Below, piece after piece: positions 15,785 to 24,278 of a DNA stretch of 27,449 nucleotides. This DNA comes from CAYLGY01 sp964383325 (GTDB lineage: Bacteria; Pseudomonadota; Alphaproteobacteria; Rhizobiales; Rhizobiaceae), in assembly GCA_964383325.1 (NCBI GenBank), contig CAYLGY010000036.1:1-27449 (forward strand), written 5' to 3'. The position numbers were made by a program, and so were the translations under genes. Each line of letters starts with the position of its first letter. The stretch's first letter is position 1. The notes below the pieces were generated by a model, which was given only the letters and a program-made list of their open reading frames with translations, made no database searches and had not been told where the DNA came from.

Positions 15785-16666
15785 ATGCCGCTCCGTTTCG
15801 ACCGCGAATTCGAACCTGCCCATGGCGAGCCTGTCGAACTCACGCCGGAAATCCGCAGGGTGACTGCCAGGAATCCCGGTCCTTTCACGTTCCAGGGCAC
15901 CAACAGCTATCTCGTCGGCACCCGATCTCTTGCGGTGATCGATCCTGGCCCGGCCGATGAATCGCATCTGGAAGCCCTGCTTTCCGCGATCGGCAACCGC
16001 CCGGTCACGCATATCCTTGTCACGCACACCCATCGCGATCATTCGCCCCTGGCGAAAGCTTTGCAACGCCGCACCGGCGCAGTCCTGCTTGGAATGCCAG
16101 CTCCGCCGGAAGCTGCCAGCACCCCGCTCGATGCCGGCGGAGACGTCACGTTTCGGCCCGACATCCTCCTTGAAGACGGTCTGCGGATCGAAGGAGAGGA
16201 CTGGGCCCTGGAGACGGTGGCAACGCCCGGGCATGCCTCCAATCACCTCAGCTTCGCCCTCTCCGGCACCCCGTTCCTGTTTTCGGGCGACCACGTCATG
16301 GCCTGGGCAACCACCGTAGTCGCGCCGCCCGATGGCTCGATGAGCGCGTTCATGGCCTCGATCGACAAGCTTCTGGCACGACGGGAGACCCGCTATCTTC
16401 CCGGCCATGGCGGTGAGGTCCGTGATGCACACAGATTCCTGCGCGGATTGCGTGCACATCGCAAGATGCGGGAGCGGGCGGTGCTGGAGCGGCTGGCAGC
16501 TGGAGACCGAACGCCGGAAATGATGGCGCGCACGATCTACCGCGATACGGATCCGCGTCTTCATGGCGCAGCCGCCCTTTCGCTTCTGGCGCATCTGGAG
16601 GATCTGCTGGCACGGGGCAAGGTGTCCCGGGACCTGGAAACGGGCGAGTGGCGCCTCAGCCGCTGA
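15785..16666 (+). CDS. MBL-fold hydrolase, LACTB2-like
   Basis: The 293-aa protein has a complete metallo-beta-lactamase metal site: HTHRDH at 81-86, His150 (TPGHASNH), Asp169 (SGDHVM) and His208 (PGHG). A C-terminal helical domain with HGAAALSLLAHLEDLLARGKV resembles the winged-helix end of LACTB2-type proteins. Relatives act on RNA or thioesters; the substrate here is unknown. The ATG at 15785 is chosen because the family normally begins shortly before the VTARNPGPFTFQGTN segment; an in-frame ATG at 15659 would overlap the bioY promoter region. It is divergent from bioY, and its 3' end overlaps the EI24 gene by 11 bases. Confidence 0.88.
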   Translation: MPLRFDREFEPAHGEPVELTPEIRRVTARNPGPFTFQGTNSYLVGTRSLAVIDPGPADESHLEALLSAIGNRPVTHILVTHTHRDHSPLAKALQRRTGAVLLGMPAPPEAASTPLDAGGDVTFRPDILLEDGLRIEGEDWALETVATPGHASNHLSFALSGTPFLFSGDHVMAWATTVVAPPDGSMSAFMASIDKLLARRETRYLPGHGGEVRDAHRFLRGLRAHRKMRERAVLERLAAGDRTPEMMARTIYRDTDPRLHGAAALSLLAHLEDLLARGKVSRDLETGEWRLSR

Positions 16667-17366
16667 GCTGTCGTCCGCCTTCGACCCGTTTTGCCAGATG
16701 CACCATCATTGCAGTTGCAAAGAAGGGCGTGGCAAGATTCAGGATCGGGATCCACATGAAGGCGGCGATGATCAGGCCGGCAAGAAAGACCGTCCCGGCA
16801 TGACGCCGCCGCAATTGCCGCGCGGCATCCTCGCTCAGATGACGCATCGCGGCAAATTCGAAGAATTCCCGGCCAAGGAGATAGCCATTGACGAGGAAGA
16901 AGGCGGCAATATTGATCCCTGGAATGAGCAACAGCAGCAATGCAACGACATTGCCAAGGATGATGATCCCGAAGAAGCGGATGGCCAGCACCAGCGAGCG
17001 CAGGGCCGCGACCGGCTCGCCCGGGGGATCTTCCGGAAAATCCTGCCGTTCGACGGCTTCGGCAAGGTCGTCCTGGAACAGACCCGCCACCAGCGCCGTA
17101 GCTGGTGCGACGAGCAGCGCCAATCCGAACGCGAGCCCGAATCCGAACACGATGGCGCCGATCATGCCGAGCCAGCCGGCCCACTGGGGAATCTCCGCCA
17201 GATATTCCCCCAGCCAGGCCATGGCCAGCCAGCCGGCCAGCTCCTTCAGGGCAAACCAGAGCGCGACGAGGATCAGCAGCGTGAGGCCCACTGTCTTGAG
17301 CAGCACCGCACGGAATTTTCTTGTCGGCAGGAGGGCGATGGCATTGCGGGCCGATTCAAGGATCAT
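16656..17366 (-). CDS. EI24/CysZ-family membrane protein
   Basis: The 236-aa protein has four or more long hydrophobic segments (about 20-45, 65-95, 125-155 and 185-215 of the mature frame) and the family pattern with GINIAAFFLVNGYLLGREFFEFAAMRHL. Proteins of this family include CysZ, a sulfate transporter, and uncharacterised alphaproteobacterial homologues. Sulfate transport is possible but not shown; no cys genes are adjacent. Met 17366 is chosen because GGAAGGAG lies 6 bases upstream. It is divergent from the adenosine-kinase-like gene. Confidence 0.8.
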   Translation of the reverse strand: MILESARNAIALLPTRKFRAVLLKTVGLTLLILVALWFALKELAGWLAMAWLGEYLAEIPQWAGWLGMIGAIVFGFGLAFGLALLVAPATALVAGLFQDDLAEAVERQDFPEDPPGEPVAALRSLVLAIRFFGIIILGNVVALLLLLIPGINIAAFFLVNGYLLGREFFEFAAMRHLSEDAARQLRRRHAGTVFLAGLIIAAFMWIPILNLATPFFATAMMVHLAKRVEGGRQLSG

Positions 17367-17528
17367 GGGCACTCCTTCCTCGTGCTTGATCGCAGCTGGA
17401 ATCCGGATCGGGCGCATGCAAGCCTGTCCACCAGACGCCAATCCGATTTGTTCGCCGGGCGGATTCCCCTTTCGGCGCTGATAGGGTAAAGGGCATCACG
17501 CCTTCCCAACGTATCCCGGAGATGACCC

Positions 17529-18521
17529 ATGGCAGAACTCGATGTGTTGTGCATCGGAAATGCAATTGTCGACATCATTGCACGTTGTGAGGAAGATTTC
17601 CTCGTTGAGCATGGAATCATCAAGGGAACGATGAATCTGGTCGATCAGCAACAGGCCGAGCAATTGTACCTTCATATGGGACCGGCGGTCGAGACATCGG
17701 GCGGTAGCGCCGGCAACACGGCGGCGGGTCTTGCGAGCTTCGGCAGCAAGGTCGGGTATTTCGGCAAGGTGGCTTCCGACCATCTCGGCGCCATCTTCAC
17801 CCATGACCTGCGCGCGCAGGGCGTGGAGTTCCACTCGCAGCCCTTGTCCGAGGGACCGCCCACGGCACGTTCGATGATCTTCGTGACACCTGATGGCGAA
17901 CGCTCAATGAACACCTATCTGGGGGCGAGCATCGAGTTCGGACCGGAAGACATCGATGCCGACCGGGTTCAAAGCGCCCGAACGCTCTATTTCGAGGGCT
18001 ATCTGTGGGATCCGCCATCCGCCCGGGAGGCGATCCTGAAGGCTGCTGAATTGGCGCATGCCGCCGGGCGGGAAGTCGCAATGACCCTGTCGGACCCATT
18101 CTGCGTCGACCGGCACCGCGAGGAATTCCTGCAATTGATCCGGTCCGGGAAGGTAGACCTCGTCTTCGCCAATGAGCATGAGCTGGTCTCGCTCTATCAG
18201 GCTTCTTCCTTCGAGACCGCCCTGTCGGCGCTGCGGGCGGATTGCCGGCTGGCGGCGGTCACGCGCTCGGAGCGTGGCTCCATCATCATTCGCGGCGAGG
18301 AGACCGCCGAAATCGAGGCCATAGCGATCGACCGGCTGGTCGATACAACCGGCGCGGGCGATCTCTACGCGGCAGGTTTCCTTTTCGGCCATGCGACGGG
18401 GCGCGACCTGGCTGAATGCGGGCGTCTCGGCGCACTTGCCGCCGGCCTGGTCATCCAGCAAATCGGATCGCGACCCTTGCAGAATCTGCATCATGCTGCC
18501 GAGCAGGCAGGAATCCTCTAG
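17529..18521 (+). CDS. PfkB-family kinase, adenosine-kinase-like
   Basis: The 330-aa protein is a ribokinase/PfkB-family kinase. It has the GGSAGN substrate motif at 58-63 and the anion-hole and catalytic-base motif DTTGAGD at 272-278, with Asp278 as base. Length and sequence match the alphaproteobacterial group annotated as adenosine kinase, which would make AMP from adenosine and ATP. The substrate in this family is often mis-assigned, so a related nucleoside or sugar remains possible. GGAG lies about 9 bases before the start. It converges with grpE, 24 bases away. Confidence 0.85.
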   Translation: MAELDVLCIGNAIVDIIARCEEDFLVEHGIIKGTMNLVDQQQAEQLYLHMGPAVETSGGSAGNTAAGLASFGSKVGYFGKVASDHLGAIFTHDLRAQGVEFHSQPLSEGPPTARSMIFVTPDGERSMNTYLGASIEFGPEDIDADRVQSARTLYFEGYLWDPPSAREAILKAAELAHAAGREVAMTLSDPFCVDRHREEFLQLIRSGKVDLVFANEHELVSLYQASSFETALSALRADCRLAAVTRSERGSIIIRGEETAEIEAIAIDRLVDTTGAGDLYAAGFLFGHATGRDLAECGRLGALAAGLVIQQIGSRPLQNLHHAAEQAGIL

Positions 18522-18545
18522 GCTGTGTCTCGATTCAGCCTGGGG

Positions 18546-19163
18546 TCAGGCGCCGCCCTCGGAACCGGCAGGCTCCGGCGTGGCCTTAGCACCGCCCTTC
18601 GAAACGCCCACCATTGCCGGTCGCAGGACCCGCTCGCCGATCACATAGCCTTCCTGCATGACCTCAACCACCGTTCCGGCAGCAACATCCGGATTCTCGA
18701 CCTCGAACATCGCCTGATGAAAATGCGGATCGAAGCGGCTGCCCATCGGGTCAATCTTTCGCACGCCATGGCGTTCCAGCGCGCTCAGCAGGTCTCGCGC
18801 AGTGATTTCAACGCCTTCGGCCAGGCCTTTCAGCCGCGAATCCTCATCGAGCGCTTCGGATGGCACGGCATCGAGGGCGCGACGAAGATTATCTGCAACG
18901 CCGAGCATGTCGCGTGCAAATGCGGAAATCGAATAGGCGCGCGCGTCCTGGACATCCCGCGCCGTGCGCTTGCGCAAATTCTCCATATCCGCGGCAAGGC
19001 GCAACAGCCGGTCATTCAGCTCGGCATTCTCTTCGGCCAGACGCAGAAAGGCCCGGTGGTCGTCCTGGTACTCGGCATCCGCATCTTCGGCAAGCGGCGT
19101 GCTCTCGGCCTCGCTTCCGGAATTGCTGGCGGCCATGTAGTCTTTCTCAGGATGGTCGTTCAT
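18546..19163 (-). CDS. grpE: GrpE, nucleotide-exchange factor for DnaK
   Basis: The 205-aa protein has the GrpE layout: a charged N-terminal tail, a long coiled coil (about 40-100, including AADMENLRKRTARD), and a C-terminal beta domain with FDPHFHQAMFEV, GTVVEVMQEGY and RVLRPAMVGVSK. GrpE releases ADP from DnaK and acts as a thermosensor in the heat-shock response. AGGAA sits just before the ATG. It follows hrcA on the same strand but has its own RpoH-type promoter in the 87-base gap. Confidence 0.97.
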   Translation of the reverse strand: MNDHPEKDYMAASNSGSEAESTPLAEDADAEYQDDHRAFLRLAEENAELNDRLLRLAADMENLRKRTARDVQDARAYSISAFARDMLGVADNLRRALDAVPSEALDEDSRLKGLAEGVEITARDLLSALERHGVRKIDPMGSRFDPHFHQAMFEVENPDVAAGTVVEVMQEGYVIGERVLRPAMVGVSKGGAKATPEPAGSEGGA

Positions 19164-19202
19164 TTCCTGTCCGTCTCGTTGGTGGTTGGAGGCTTGCGCC
19201 CG

Positions 19203-19231
19203 ATATCGAGATTTCCGCCACTAAAATCAAG
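19203..19231 (-). promoter_or_regulatory. RpoH-type promoter of grpE
   Basis: On the minus strand CTTGAT (19231-19226) and CGATAT (19208-19203) are 17 bases apart, close to the alphaproteobacterial RpoH pattern of CTTGAA, about 17 bases, CCATAT. It lies between the hrcA stop and the grpE start, 40 bases before the ATG. Confidence 0.65.
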
Positions 19232-19250
19232 GGCTGCCTGCCCCGCCGCT

Positions 19251-20324
19251 TCATTGGCGCAGGATTCTGGAAATGTATTGTGCCGTATAGTCCACCATGG
19301 GAACGATCCGCGCATAGTTGAGGCGCGTCGGCCCGATCACGCCGAGCGCGCCGATCACGCGCGAATTGCCATCGCGATAGGGAGCGACGACGAGCGACGA
19401 CCCCGAAAGCGAGAAAAGCTTGTTCTCCGACCCGATGAAGATCCGCACGCCTGGCCCTTCCTCTGCCAGTTCCAGCAATTGCAGCAGGCCTTCCTTGGTC
19501 TCCAGATCCTCGAACAGATCCCTGAGCAAGGCGATGTCGGCGGCAGCAGTCACATTCTCCAGCAGATTTGCACGACCGCGCACGATCAGGCGCGCCGGCA
19601 TTCCGGAATTCTCCCCGGCCCAGACTGCAAGGCCCCGCTCCACAAGGTCATTCGACAATTCATCCAGCGCAAGGCGAGTATGCTCGCGCAGCCTGGCAAT
19701 CTCCTCGCGCACCTCGACAAGCGTGCGACCGCGGATGCGCGAATTGAGAAAATTTGACGCCTCGACCAATTGCGAGGCCGTGGTTCCAGGTGGCAGATCG
19801 ATGATCCGGTTCTCGACATCGCCGCTCTGGGAGACGAGCACGGTGAGGGCCTTGCCCGGTTCGAGCTGGACGAATTCGATATGTTTCAGCGCAACTTCGC
19901 TCTTGCTGGCAAGGACCAGACCGGCGCCACGCGACAGGCCCGACAACAGGCTGGAGGCTTCGGTCAGCATGTGCTCGAAGGTGGTATCGCGTCCAGTCGC
20001 GCGGATCTGGGCCTCGATTGCCTTGCGGTCCGTTTCCGAAACGTCACCGAGTTCCATGAACGCATCGACGAAGAACCGGAGGCCGGCCTGTGTCGGCAAG
20101 CGCCCGGCGGACACGTGCGGAGAATAGATCAGACCAAGAAATTCCAGATCGCTCATTACGTTGCGCACGGTGGCCGGCGAAACTGCCAGGGGCAGCATGC
20201 GCGCGATATGGCGCGAGCCGACCGGTACGCCATCCTTCAGGTAACTCTCCACGATCATGCGAAAGATATCGCGAGAACGTTGATCGAGAGATTGAAGATT
20301 CGTTTCGGAACTGGGACTGTGCAT
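19251..20324 (-). CDS. hrcA: HrcA heat-inducible transcription repressor
   Basis: The 357-aa protein has an N-terminal winged helix (SRDIFRMIVESYL, then GSRHIARML, SPATVRNVMSDLE and HVSAGRLPTQAGLRFFVD) and a C-terminal GAF-like domain ending near VDYTAQYISRIL. HrcA binds CIRCE elements, classically before groESL, and needs GroEL to fold. I chose Met 20324 because family members start just before LDQRSRDIF; Mets at 20354 and 20366 are in frame but give an unusual extension. No strong ribosome site decides this. It is divergent from rph, and no CIRCE element is visible here. Confidence 0.95.
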   Translation of the reverse strand: MHSPSSETNLQSLDQRSRDIFRMIVESYLKDGVPVGSRHIARMLPLAVSPATVRNVMSDLEFLGLIYSPHVSAGRLPTQAGLRFFVDAFMELGDVSETDRKAIEAQIRATGRDTTFEHMLTEASSLLSGLSRGAGLVLASKSEVALKHIEFVQLEPGKALTVLVSQSGDVENRIIDLPPGTTASQLVEASNFLNSRIRGRTLVEVREEIARLREHTRLALDELSNDLVERGLAVWAGENSGMPARLIVRGRANLLENVTAAADIALLRDLFEDLETKEGLLQLLELAEEGPGVRIFIGSENKLFSLSGSSLVVAPYRDGNSRVIGALGVIGPTRLNYARIVPMVDYTAQYISRILRQ

Positions 20325-20478
20325 GGCTCTGTCTTTTGGCCTGAATATAGTCATTGGCTCAGGCAAGACAACGGGTATGCGGGTTCGCCCCCTGCCCCGA
20401 TGGTTTTTCTTTGCGCCCGCGCCAGCCAGGGGCTACAAGGCGCAACATCGAGGCGGGTTCATGAAAAGGGGTAGCAAC

Positions 20479-21195
20479 ATGCGGCCATCGCGGCGCCAAC
20501 CGGACGAGATGCGGGCAGTATCCTTCGAGATGGGGTTTTCGAAACATGCCGAGGGTTCCTGCCTGGTTCGGTTCGGTGATACGCATGTTCTCTGCACCGC
20601 GAGCCTTGAGGAGAAAGTCCCGTCCTGGCTGCGCAACTCCGGCAAGGGCTGGATCACAGCCGAGTACGGCATGCTGCCGCGTTCGACGGGAGAACGGATG
20701 CGACGCGAAGCGGCTTCTGGCCGGCAGAGCGGTCGCACGCTCGAGATCCAGCGCCTGATCGGCCGCTCCTTGCGGGCCGTGGTCGATCTGCATGCGCTGG
20801 GTGAAGTGCAGATTGTGGTCGATTGCGATGTGCTGCAGGCAGATGGCGGCACGCGCACGGCAGCCGTGACCGGCGGGTTCCTTGCATTGCACCAATGCGT
20901 GCGCTGGATGGAAGCACGTGGCATGGCCAGCCTGTCCCGGGTGATCCGCGATCATGTCGCGGCGATCTCCTGCGGCATCTGCAATGATGTGCCGGTGCTC
21001 GACCTCGACTATGCCGAGGATTCGGCAGCCGGCACCGACGCCAATTTTGTGATGGCGGGTTCCGGTGGTATTGTCGAGATCCAGTCGACTGCGGAAGGCA
21101 AGCCGTTCGGCGCTGAAGAGTTCGTGGCCATGCAGAGCCTTGCCCGCAAGGGAATCGACCGGCTCATCGAATTGCAGAAGATGGCGATCGGATAG
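20479..21195 (+). CDS. rph: Ribonuclease PH
   Basis: The 238-aa protein has the standard family length and begins MRPSRRQPDEMR. Phosphate-binding Arg86 and Arg126 (GTRTA) are present, as are the acidic residues near 175-187 (LDLDYAEDSAAGTD). RNase PH removes 3' nucleotides from tRNA precursors using phosphate. AGGGG lies 6 bases before ATG 20479; the frame is open to 20323, but those upstream residues do not fit the family. It heads a compact operon with VOC, rdgB, hemW and DUF1499 genes, 3 bases from the next start. Confidence 0.97.
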   Translation: MRPSRRQPDEMRAVSFEMGFSKHAEGSCLVRFGDTHVLCTASLEEKVPSWLRNSGKGWITAEYGMLPRSTGERMRREAASGRQSGRTLEIQRLIGRSLRAVVDLHALGEVQIVVDCDVLQADGGTRTAAVTGGFLALHQCVRWMEARGMASLSRVIRDHVAAISCGICNDVPVLDLDYAEDSAAGTDANFVMAGSGGIVEIQSTAEGKPFGAEEFVAMQSLARKGIDRLIELQKMAIG

Positions 21196-21198
21196 GCA

Positions 21199-21612
21199 AT
21201 GAAGGCAGCGGCAATCCTGGAAACCTCGCTCTATGTCACCGACCTCGATGCCGCCGAGGAATTCTACGGGGACGTGCTTGGCCTCGAAAAGATCGTGCGG
21301 GTGAAGGATCGACACGTGTTCTTTCGCTGCGGAGATTCCGTTTTGCTGCTCTTCAATCCCGATGAAACAGAAGCGCCGCTGCCGCCAGATGCGCCCTTGC
21401 CCGTGCCGCCGCATGGTGCCCACGGCCCCGGGCATGTGTGCTTCCGCACCGATGCTGCCGGAATCAGACAATGGCGCCAGCATCTTGCGGCGCGGAACAT
21501 CGCCATCGAAGCCGATTTCGAATGGCCGTCCGGAGGTCGATCGATCTATTTCCGCGACCCGAGCGGCAACAGCCTGGAATTTGCCGAAGCGCGGATCTGG
21601 GGGCTCGCATGA
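21199..21612 (+). CDS. VOC (glyoxalase/bleomycin-resistance fold) protein
   Basis: The 137-aa protein has the paired beta-alpha-beta-beta-beta pattern of the vicinal-oxygen-chelate fold: SLYVTDLDAAEEFYGDVLGL at the start and SIYFRDPSGNSLEFAE at the end. The usual first metal-binding His near the start appears as Glu/Thr (LETSLYV); Glu in SLEFAE and His in GHVCF could be ligands. The substrate is unknown. It sits between rph and rdgB, with 3 bases before it and a 4-base overlap (ATGA) after it, so it is cotranscribed. This is an unusual insert in the common rph-rdgB-hemW order. Confidence 0.88.
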   Translation: MKAAAILETSLYVTDLDAAEEFYGDVLGLEKIVRVKDRHVFFRCGDSVLLLFNPDETEAPLPPDAPLPVPPHGAHGPGHVCFRTDAAGIRQWRQHLAARNIAIEADFEWPSGGRSIYFRDPSGNSLEFAEARIWGLA

Positions 21613-22256
21613 CGCGGCTGCCCGGTAGCAGGCTGGTCGTCGCGACCCATAATTCAGGAAAGCTGCGCGAGATTACGGAGCTGCTCGGCGCTTACGGGGT
21701 GTCGATCGTTCCCATTGCCGATTTCGGGCTTCCCGAACCGGAGGAGACCGGCACGACCTTTCGAGAGAATGCCCGGATAAAGGCGGAGGCAGCCCTGGCT
21801 GCCAGCGGCCTCCCCGCGCTGGCAGACGATAGCGGCCTCTGCGTCGATGCGCTGGGAGGCGCGCCTGGCGTCTACAGCGCCGACTGGGCCGAGGGACCGG
21901 ATGGCCGACGCGACTGGATGCGTGCCATGGAGCGGGTCGAGAGGGAGTTGCAGTTGGCCGGCGCCACGACGCCGGAGGCGCGCCGTGCACAATTCGTCGC
22001 CACGCTCTGCCTTGCCTATCCGGATGGCCATGTCGAATTCTTCGAGGGCGAAGTAGCCGGCACGATCGTCTGGCCGCCCCGCGGCGATCAGGGGTTCGGC
22101 TATGATCCGGTCTTCCTCCCCGACGGGGAGACCCGGACCTTCGGTGAAATGAGTCCGCAGGAAAAGAACGGACGCGGCGGCGGGCCCGACGGTCTTGGCC
22201 TGTCGCACCGCACCCGCGCTTTCGCCCAGCTTGCCGGAGCCCTGTTCGAAACATGA
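21609..22256 (+). CDS. rdgB: RdgB/HAM1-type dITP/XTP pyrophosphatase
   Basis: The 215-aa protein has the family motifs: ATHNSGK at 12-18, LADDSGL at 72-77, GFGYDPVF and LSHRTRAF. The enzyme hydrolyses dITP, XTP and other non-canonical purine nucleotides to monophosphates, cleaning the nucleotide pool. ATG 21609 overlaps the VOC stop by 4 bases. Between the conserved SPQEKN and LSHR segments there are several Gly-rich residues (GRGGGPDGLG), a modest loop extension seen in some alphaproteobacteria. The stop overlaps the hemW start by 4 bases. Confidence 0.95.
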   Translation: MTRLPGSRLVVATHNSGKLREITELLGAYGVSIVPIADFGLPEPEETGTTFRENARIKAEAALAASGLPALADDSGLCVDALGGAPGVYSADWAEGPDGRRDWMRAMERVERELQLAGATTPEARRAQFVATLCLAYPDGHVEFFEGEVAGTIVWPPRGDQGFGYDPVFLPDGETRTFGEMSPQEKNGRGGGPDGLGLSHRTRAFAQLAGALFET

Positions 22257-23428
22257 CCAGCCCCGCCGATCCCGGCTTCGGCATTTATCTGCACTGGCCC
22301 TTCTGCAGCGCCAAATGCCCCTATTGCGATTTCAACAGCCATGTGCGCCATGGCGGCGTGGATCAGGCCCGCTATGGCCGGGCGTTTGCGCGCGAGCTTG
22401 CAACCTTGCGCCAGCGGACCGGCCCACGCGAGGTAACGAGCGTATTTCTCGGCGGCGGCACGCCGTCCCTGATGGAGGCAGGTACGGTCGGGGCGCTGCT
22501 GGATGCCGTCGCACGGCATTGGCATATTGCCGACGGGGCGGAGATCACGCTGGAAGCCAATCCGGGCTCCGCTGACTCGACGCGCTTCCAGGGCTATCGC
22601 GCCGCGGGCGTCAACCGGCTGTCGCTGGGTGTCCAGTCGCTGCGAGATGACGAGCTGCGGTTTCTGGGCCGCCTCCATGATGTAGGCGAGGCCCTGCGAG
22701 CGATTGAACTGGCGCGCAGCACGTTCCCGCGCCTTTCCTTCGACCTGATCTATGCTCGACCTGGCCAGAGGCCGCAGGACTGGAAGGACGAACTTCAGCA
22801 GGCCATCGGCCTCGCCGCCGACCATCTTTCACTCTACCAGCTTACCATCGAGCATGGCACGCCGTTCCATGCACGCTACCGGGCCGGCCGGTTGGTCCCG
22901 CCGGATCCGGAAGCGGCGGCGGAACTGTTCGAGATTACCCAGGAGGTCACGAGCCTTGCCGGGCTGCCGGCCTACGAGATTTCCAACCATGCGGTGCCAG
23001 GCGCGGAAAGCCGCCACAACCTCGTCTACTGGCGCTATGGCGAATATGTCGGCGCTGGCCCCGGGGCGCATGGCCGCTTCCTCGAAGATGGCAGGCGCGT
23101 CGTCACCATCACCGAGCGCTCACCGGAATCCTGGCTGGAACTCGTCGAGTCTCGAGCGCATGGCATTACCGATGGCGAAATTCTCAGCCGCGCCGAGGAA
23201 GCCGACGAACTGCTGCTGATGGGCCTCCGTCTCGTGGAAGGCGTGGACCTTGCCCGGTACGAAGCGCTTGCTGGCCGGCCGCTGAACCGTCGGCGCCTCG
23301 AATCCCTTCAGGGCGCAGGGCTGGTGCGGATGCTGGGCAATTCGCGCCTCGGCGTTACCCCGGCCGGCCGCCTGGTGCTGGATTGGGTGATTGCGGAACT
23401 CGCGGCGGAGCCGGCAGATGCGTCATGA
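22253..23428 (+). CDS. hemW: HemW, radical SAM heme chaperone
   Basis: The 391-aa protein has the radical SAM cluster motif CSAKCPYC (Cys18, Cys22, Cys25), followed by Asp and Phe. GGGTPS, the LEANPG segment, the NRLSLGVQS segment and HNLVYWRYGEYVGAGPGAHGR match the HemW family rather than coproporphyrinogen oxidase HemN, which has a different cysteine setting. HemW binds heme and delivers it to respiratory enzymes. It overlaps rdgB by 4 bases and the DUF1499 gene by 11. Confidence 0.93.
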   Translation: MTSPADPGFGIYLHWPFCSAKCPYCDFNSHVRHGGVDQARYGRAFARELATLRQRTGPREVTSVFLGGGTPSLMEAGTVGALLDAVARHWHIADGAEITLEANPGSADSTRFQGYRAAGVNRLSLGVQSLRDDELRFLGRLHDVGEALRAIELARSTFPRLSFDLIYARPGQRPQDWKDELQQAIGLAADHLSLYQLTIEHGTPFHARYRAGRLVPPDPEAAAELFEITQEVTSLAGLPAYEISNHAVPGAESRHNLVYWRYGEYVGAGPGAHGRFLEDGRRVVTITERSPESWLELVESRAHGITDGEILSRAEEADELLLMGLRLVEGVDLARYEALAGRPLNRRRLESLQGAGLVRMLGNSRLGVTPAGRLVLDWVIAELAAEPADAS

Positions 23429-24233
23429 GCGGATCGGGGTGCCCGCAGAGTCCCGGACAAGGCGGATTGCGGGCGCCGCCTCCTGGCTGGCGCGATTCAC
23501 GGCGCTGTTCCTCCTGGTGAGCGTGGCGGCGCACCGATTCGGACAGATCCTCACACCGGAATTCTTCTGGCTCCTCGCGACGGGCGCCCTGCTGGCCATC
23601 CTGGCGCTGATGCTCGCCGTCGCGGCCCTGCGCCGCGCATGGCGCCATGGCGAAACGGGTTCAGGTCGCGCGGCAGGCGCGCTGGCGCTCGCACTCATGA
23701 TGCTGGCGCCGTACGGCTTTGCCGGCTGGCAAGTCTGGCGGTTGCCGGCATTGGACGATGTCACCACGGACCCACTCGACCCGCCGCAATTCCGTCGCCT
23801 GCAACGGCGCGCGGAGGGCATGAACCCGGCCGATGCGATCAGCGATGCCGAGGCACGATTGCAGGCAGAGGCCTATCCTGGCGTCACCGGCAGGCGCTAC
23901 CCGGCTGCGCCCGACATGGTGGAACGCGCCCTCGCCAACCTGCTCAATGCCCGGGGCTGGCAGGTAAGGGGGAGACGCGAGGGCGCGGCGGGGCTGGAAA
24001 TGACCATCGAGGCCACGGGCAGAACGGCCATTTTCGGATTTCCCTTCGATATCGCCATCCGCATCACCGATGAGGAGGATACCACCTATGTCGACCTTCG
24101 GTCGGCCAGCCGGTACGGCGCACATGATCTCGGATCCAATGCCGCCCGCATCCTTGACTTCATGACGGAGCTGGACCTTGAAATGGCCCGCCAGGCCGGG
24201 CTGGGAGACGCCGACGAAGTTCCCGAGAGCTGA
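23418..24233 (+). CDS. DUF1499-domain membrane protein
   Basis: The 271-aa protein has an N-terminal region with about three hydrophobic segments (about 15-40, 50-75 and 88-110) followed by a soluble DUF1499-type domain with VERALANLLNARGW, IFGFPFDIAIRITDEEDTTYVDLRSASRYG and a final DLGSNAARI segment. The domain is uncharacterised. I chose ATG 23418, which overlaps the hemW end by 11 bases and has GGAG upstream; an in-frame Met at 23391 would overlap more. It closes the rph operon. Confidence 0.82.
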   Translation: MRHERIGVPAESRTRRIAGAASWLARFTALFLLVSVAAHRFGQILTPEFFWLLATGALLAILALMLAVAALRRAWRHGETGSGRAAGALALALMMLAPYGFAGWQVWRLPALDDVTTDPLDPPQFRRLQRRAEGMNPADAISDAEARLQAEAYPGVTGRRYPAAPDMVERALANLLNARGWQVRGRREGAAGLEMTIEATGRTAIFGFPFDIAIRITDEEDTTYVDLRSASRYGAHDLGSNAARILDFMTELDLEMARQAGLGDADEVPES

Positions 24234-24242
24234 CGCTCGAAC

Positions 24243-24278
24243 CCGGAAAGTAGCGCCCGCCTTTTCAGGACGGGCCGC
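24243..24278. repeat. Divergent copy of the intergenic palindrome
   Basis: Here CCCGGAAAG, a GC spacer, then CTTTTCAGGAC resembles the palindrome at 27419-27446 (CCCGGAAAG, spacer, CTTTCCGGAC), but with mismatches. It lies between the converging DUF1499 and nth genes and may act as their terminator. Confidence 0.45.

Noticed and set aside
15599..16594. Long open frame continuing upstream of bioY on the minus strand
   Set aside because: It is the antisense of the MBL hydrolase gene. BioY has a normal length from GTG 15598 with a good ribosome site, and the upstream residues match nothing.
20359..21483. Open frame of 374 aa on the minus strand
   Set aside because: It overlaps rph and VOC, both of which have clear family motifs. 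Long antisense frames are common in high-GC DNA.
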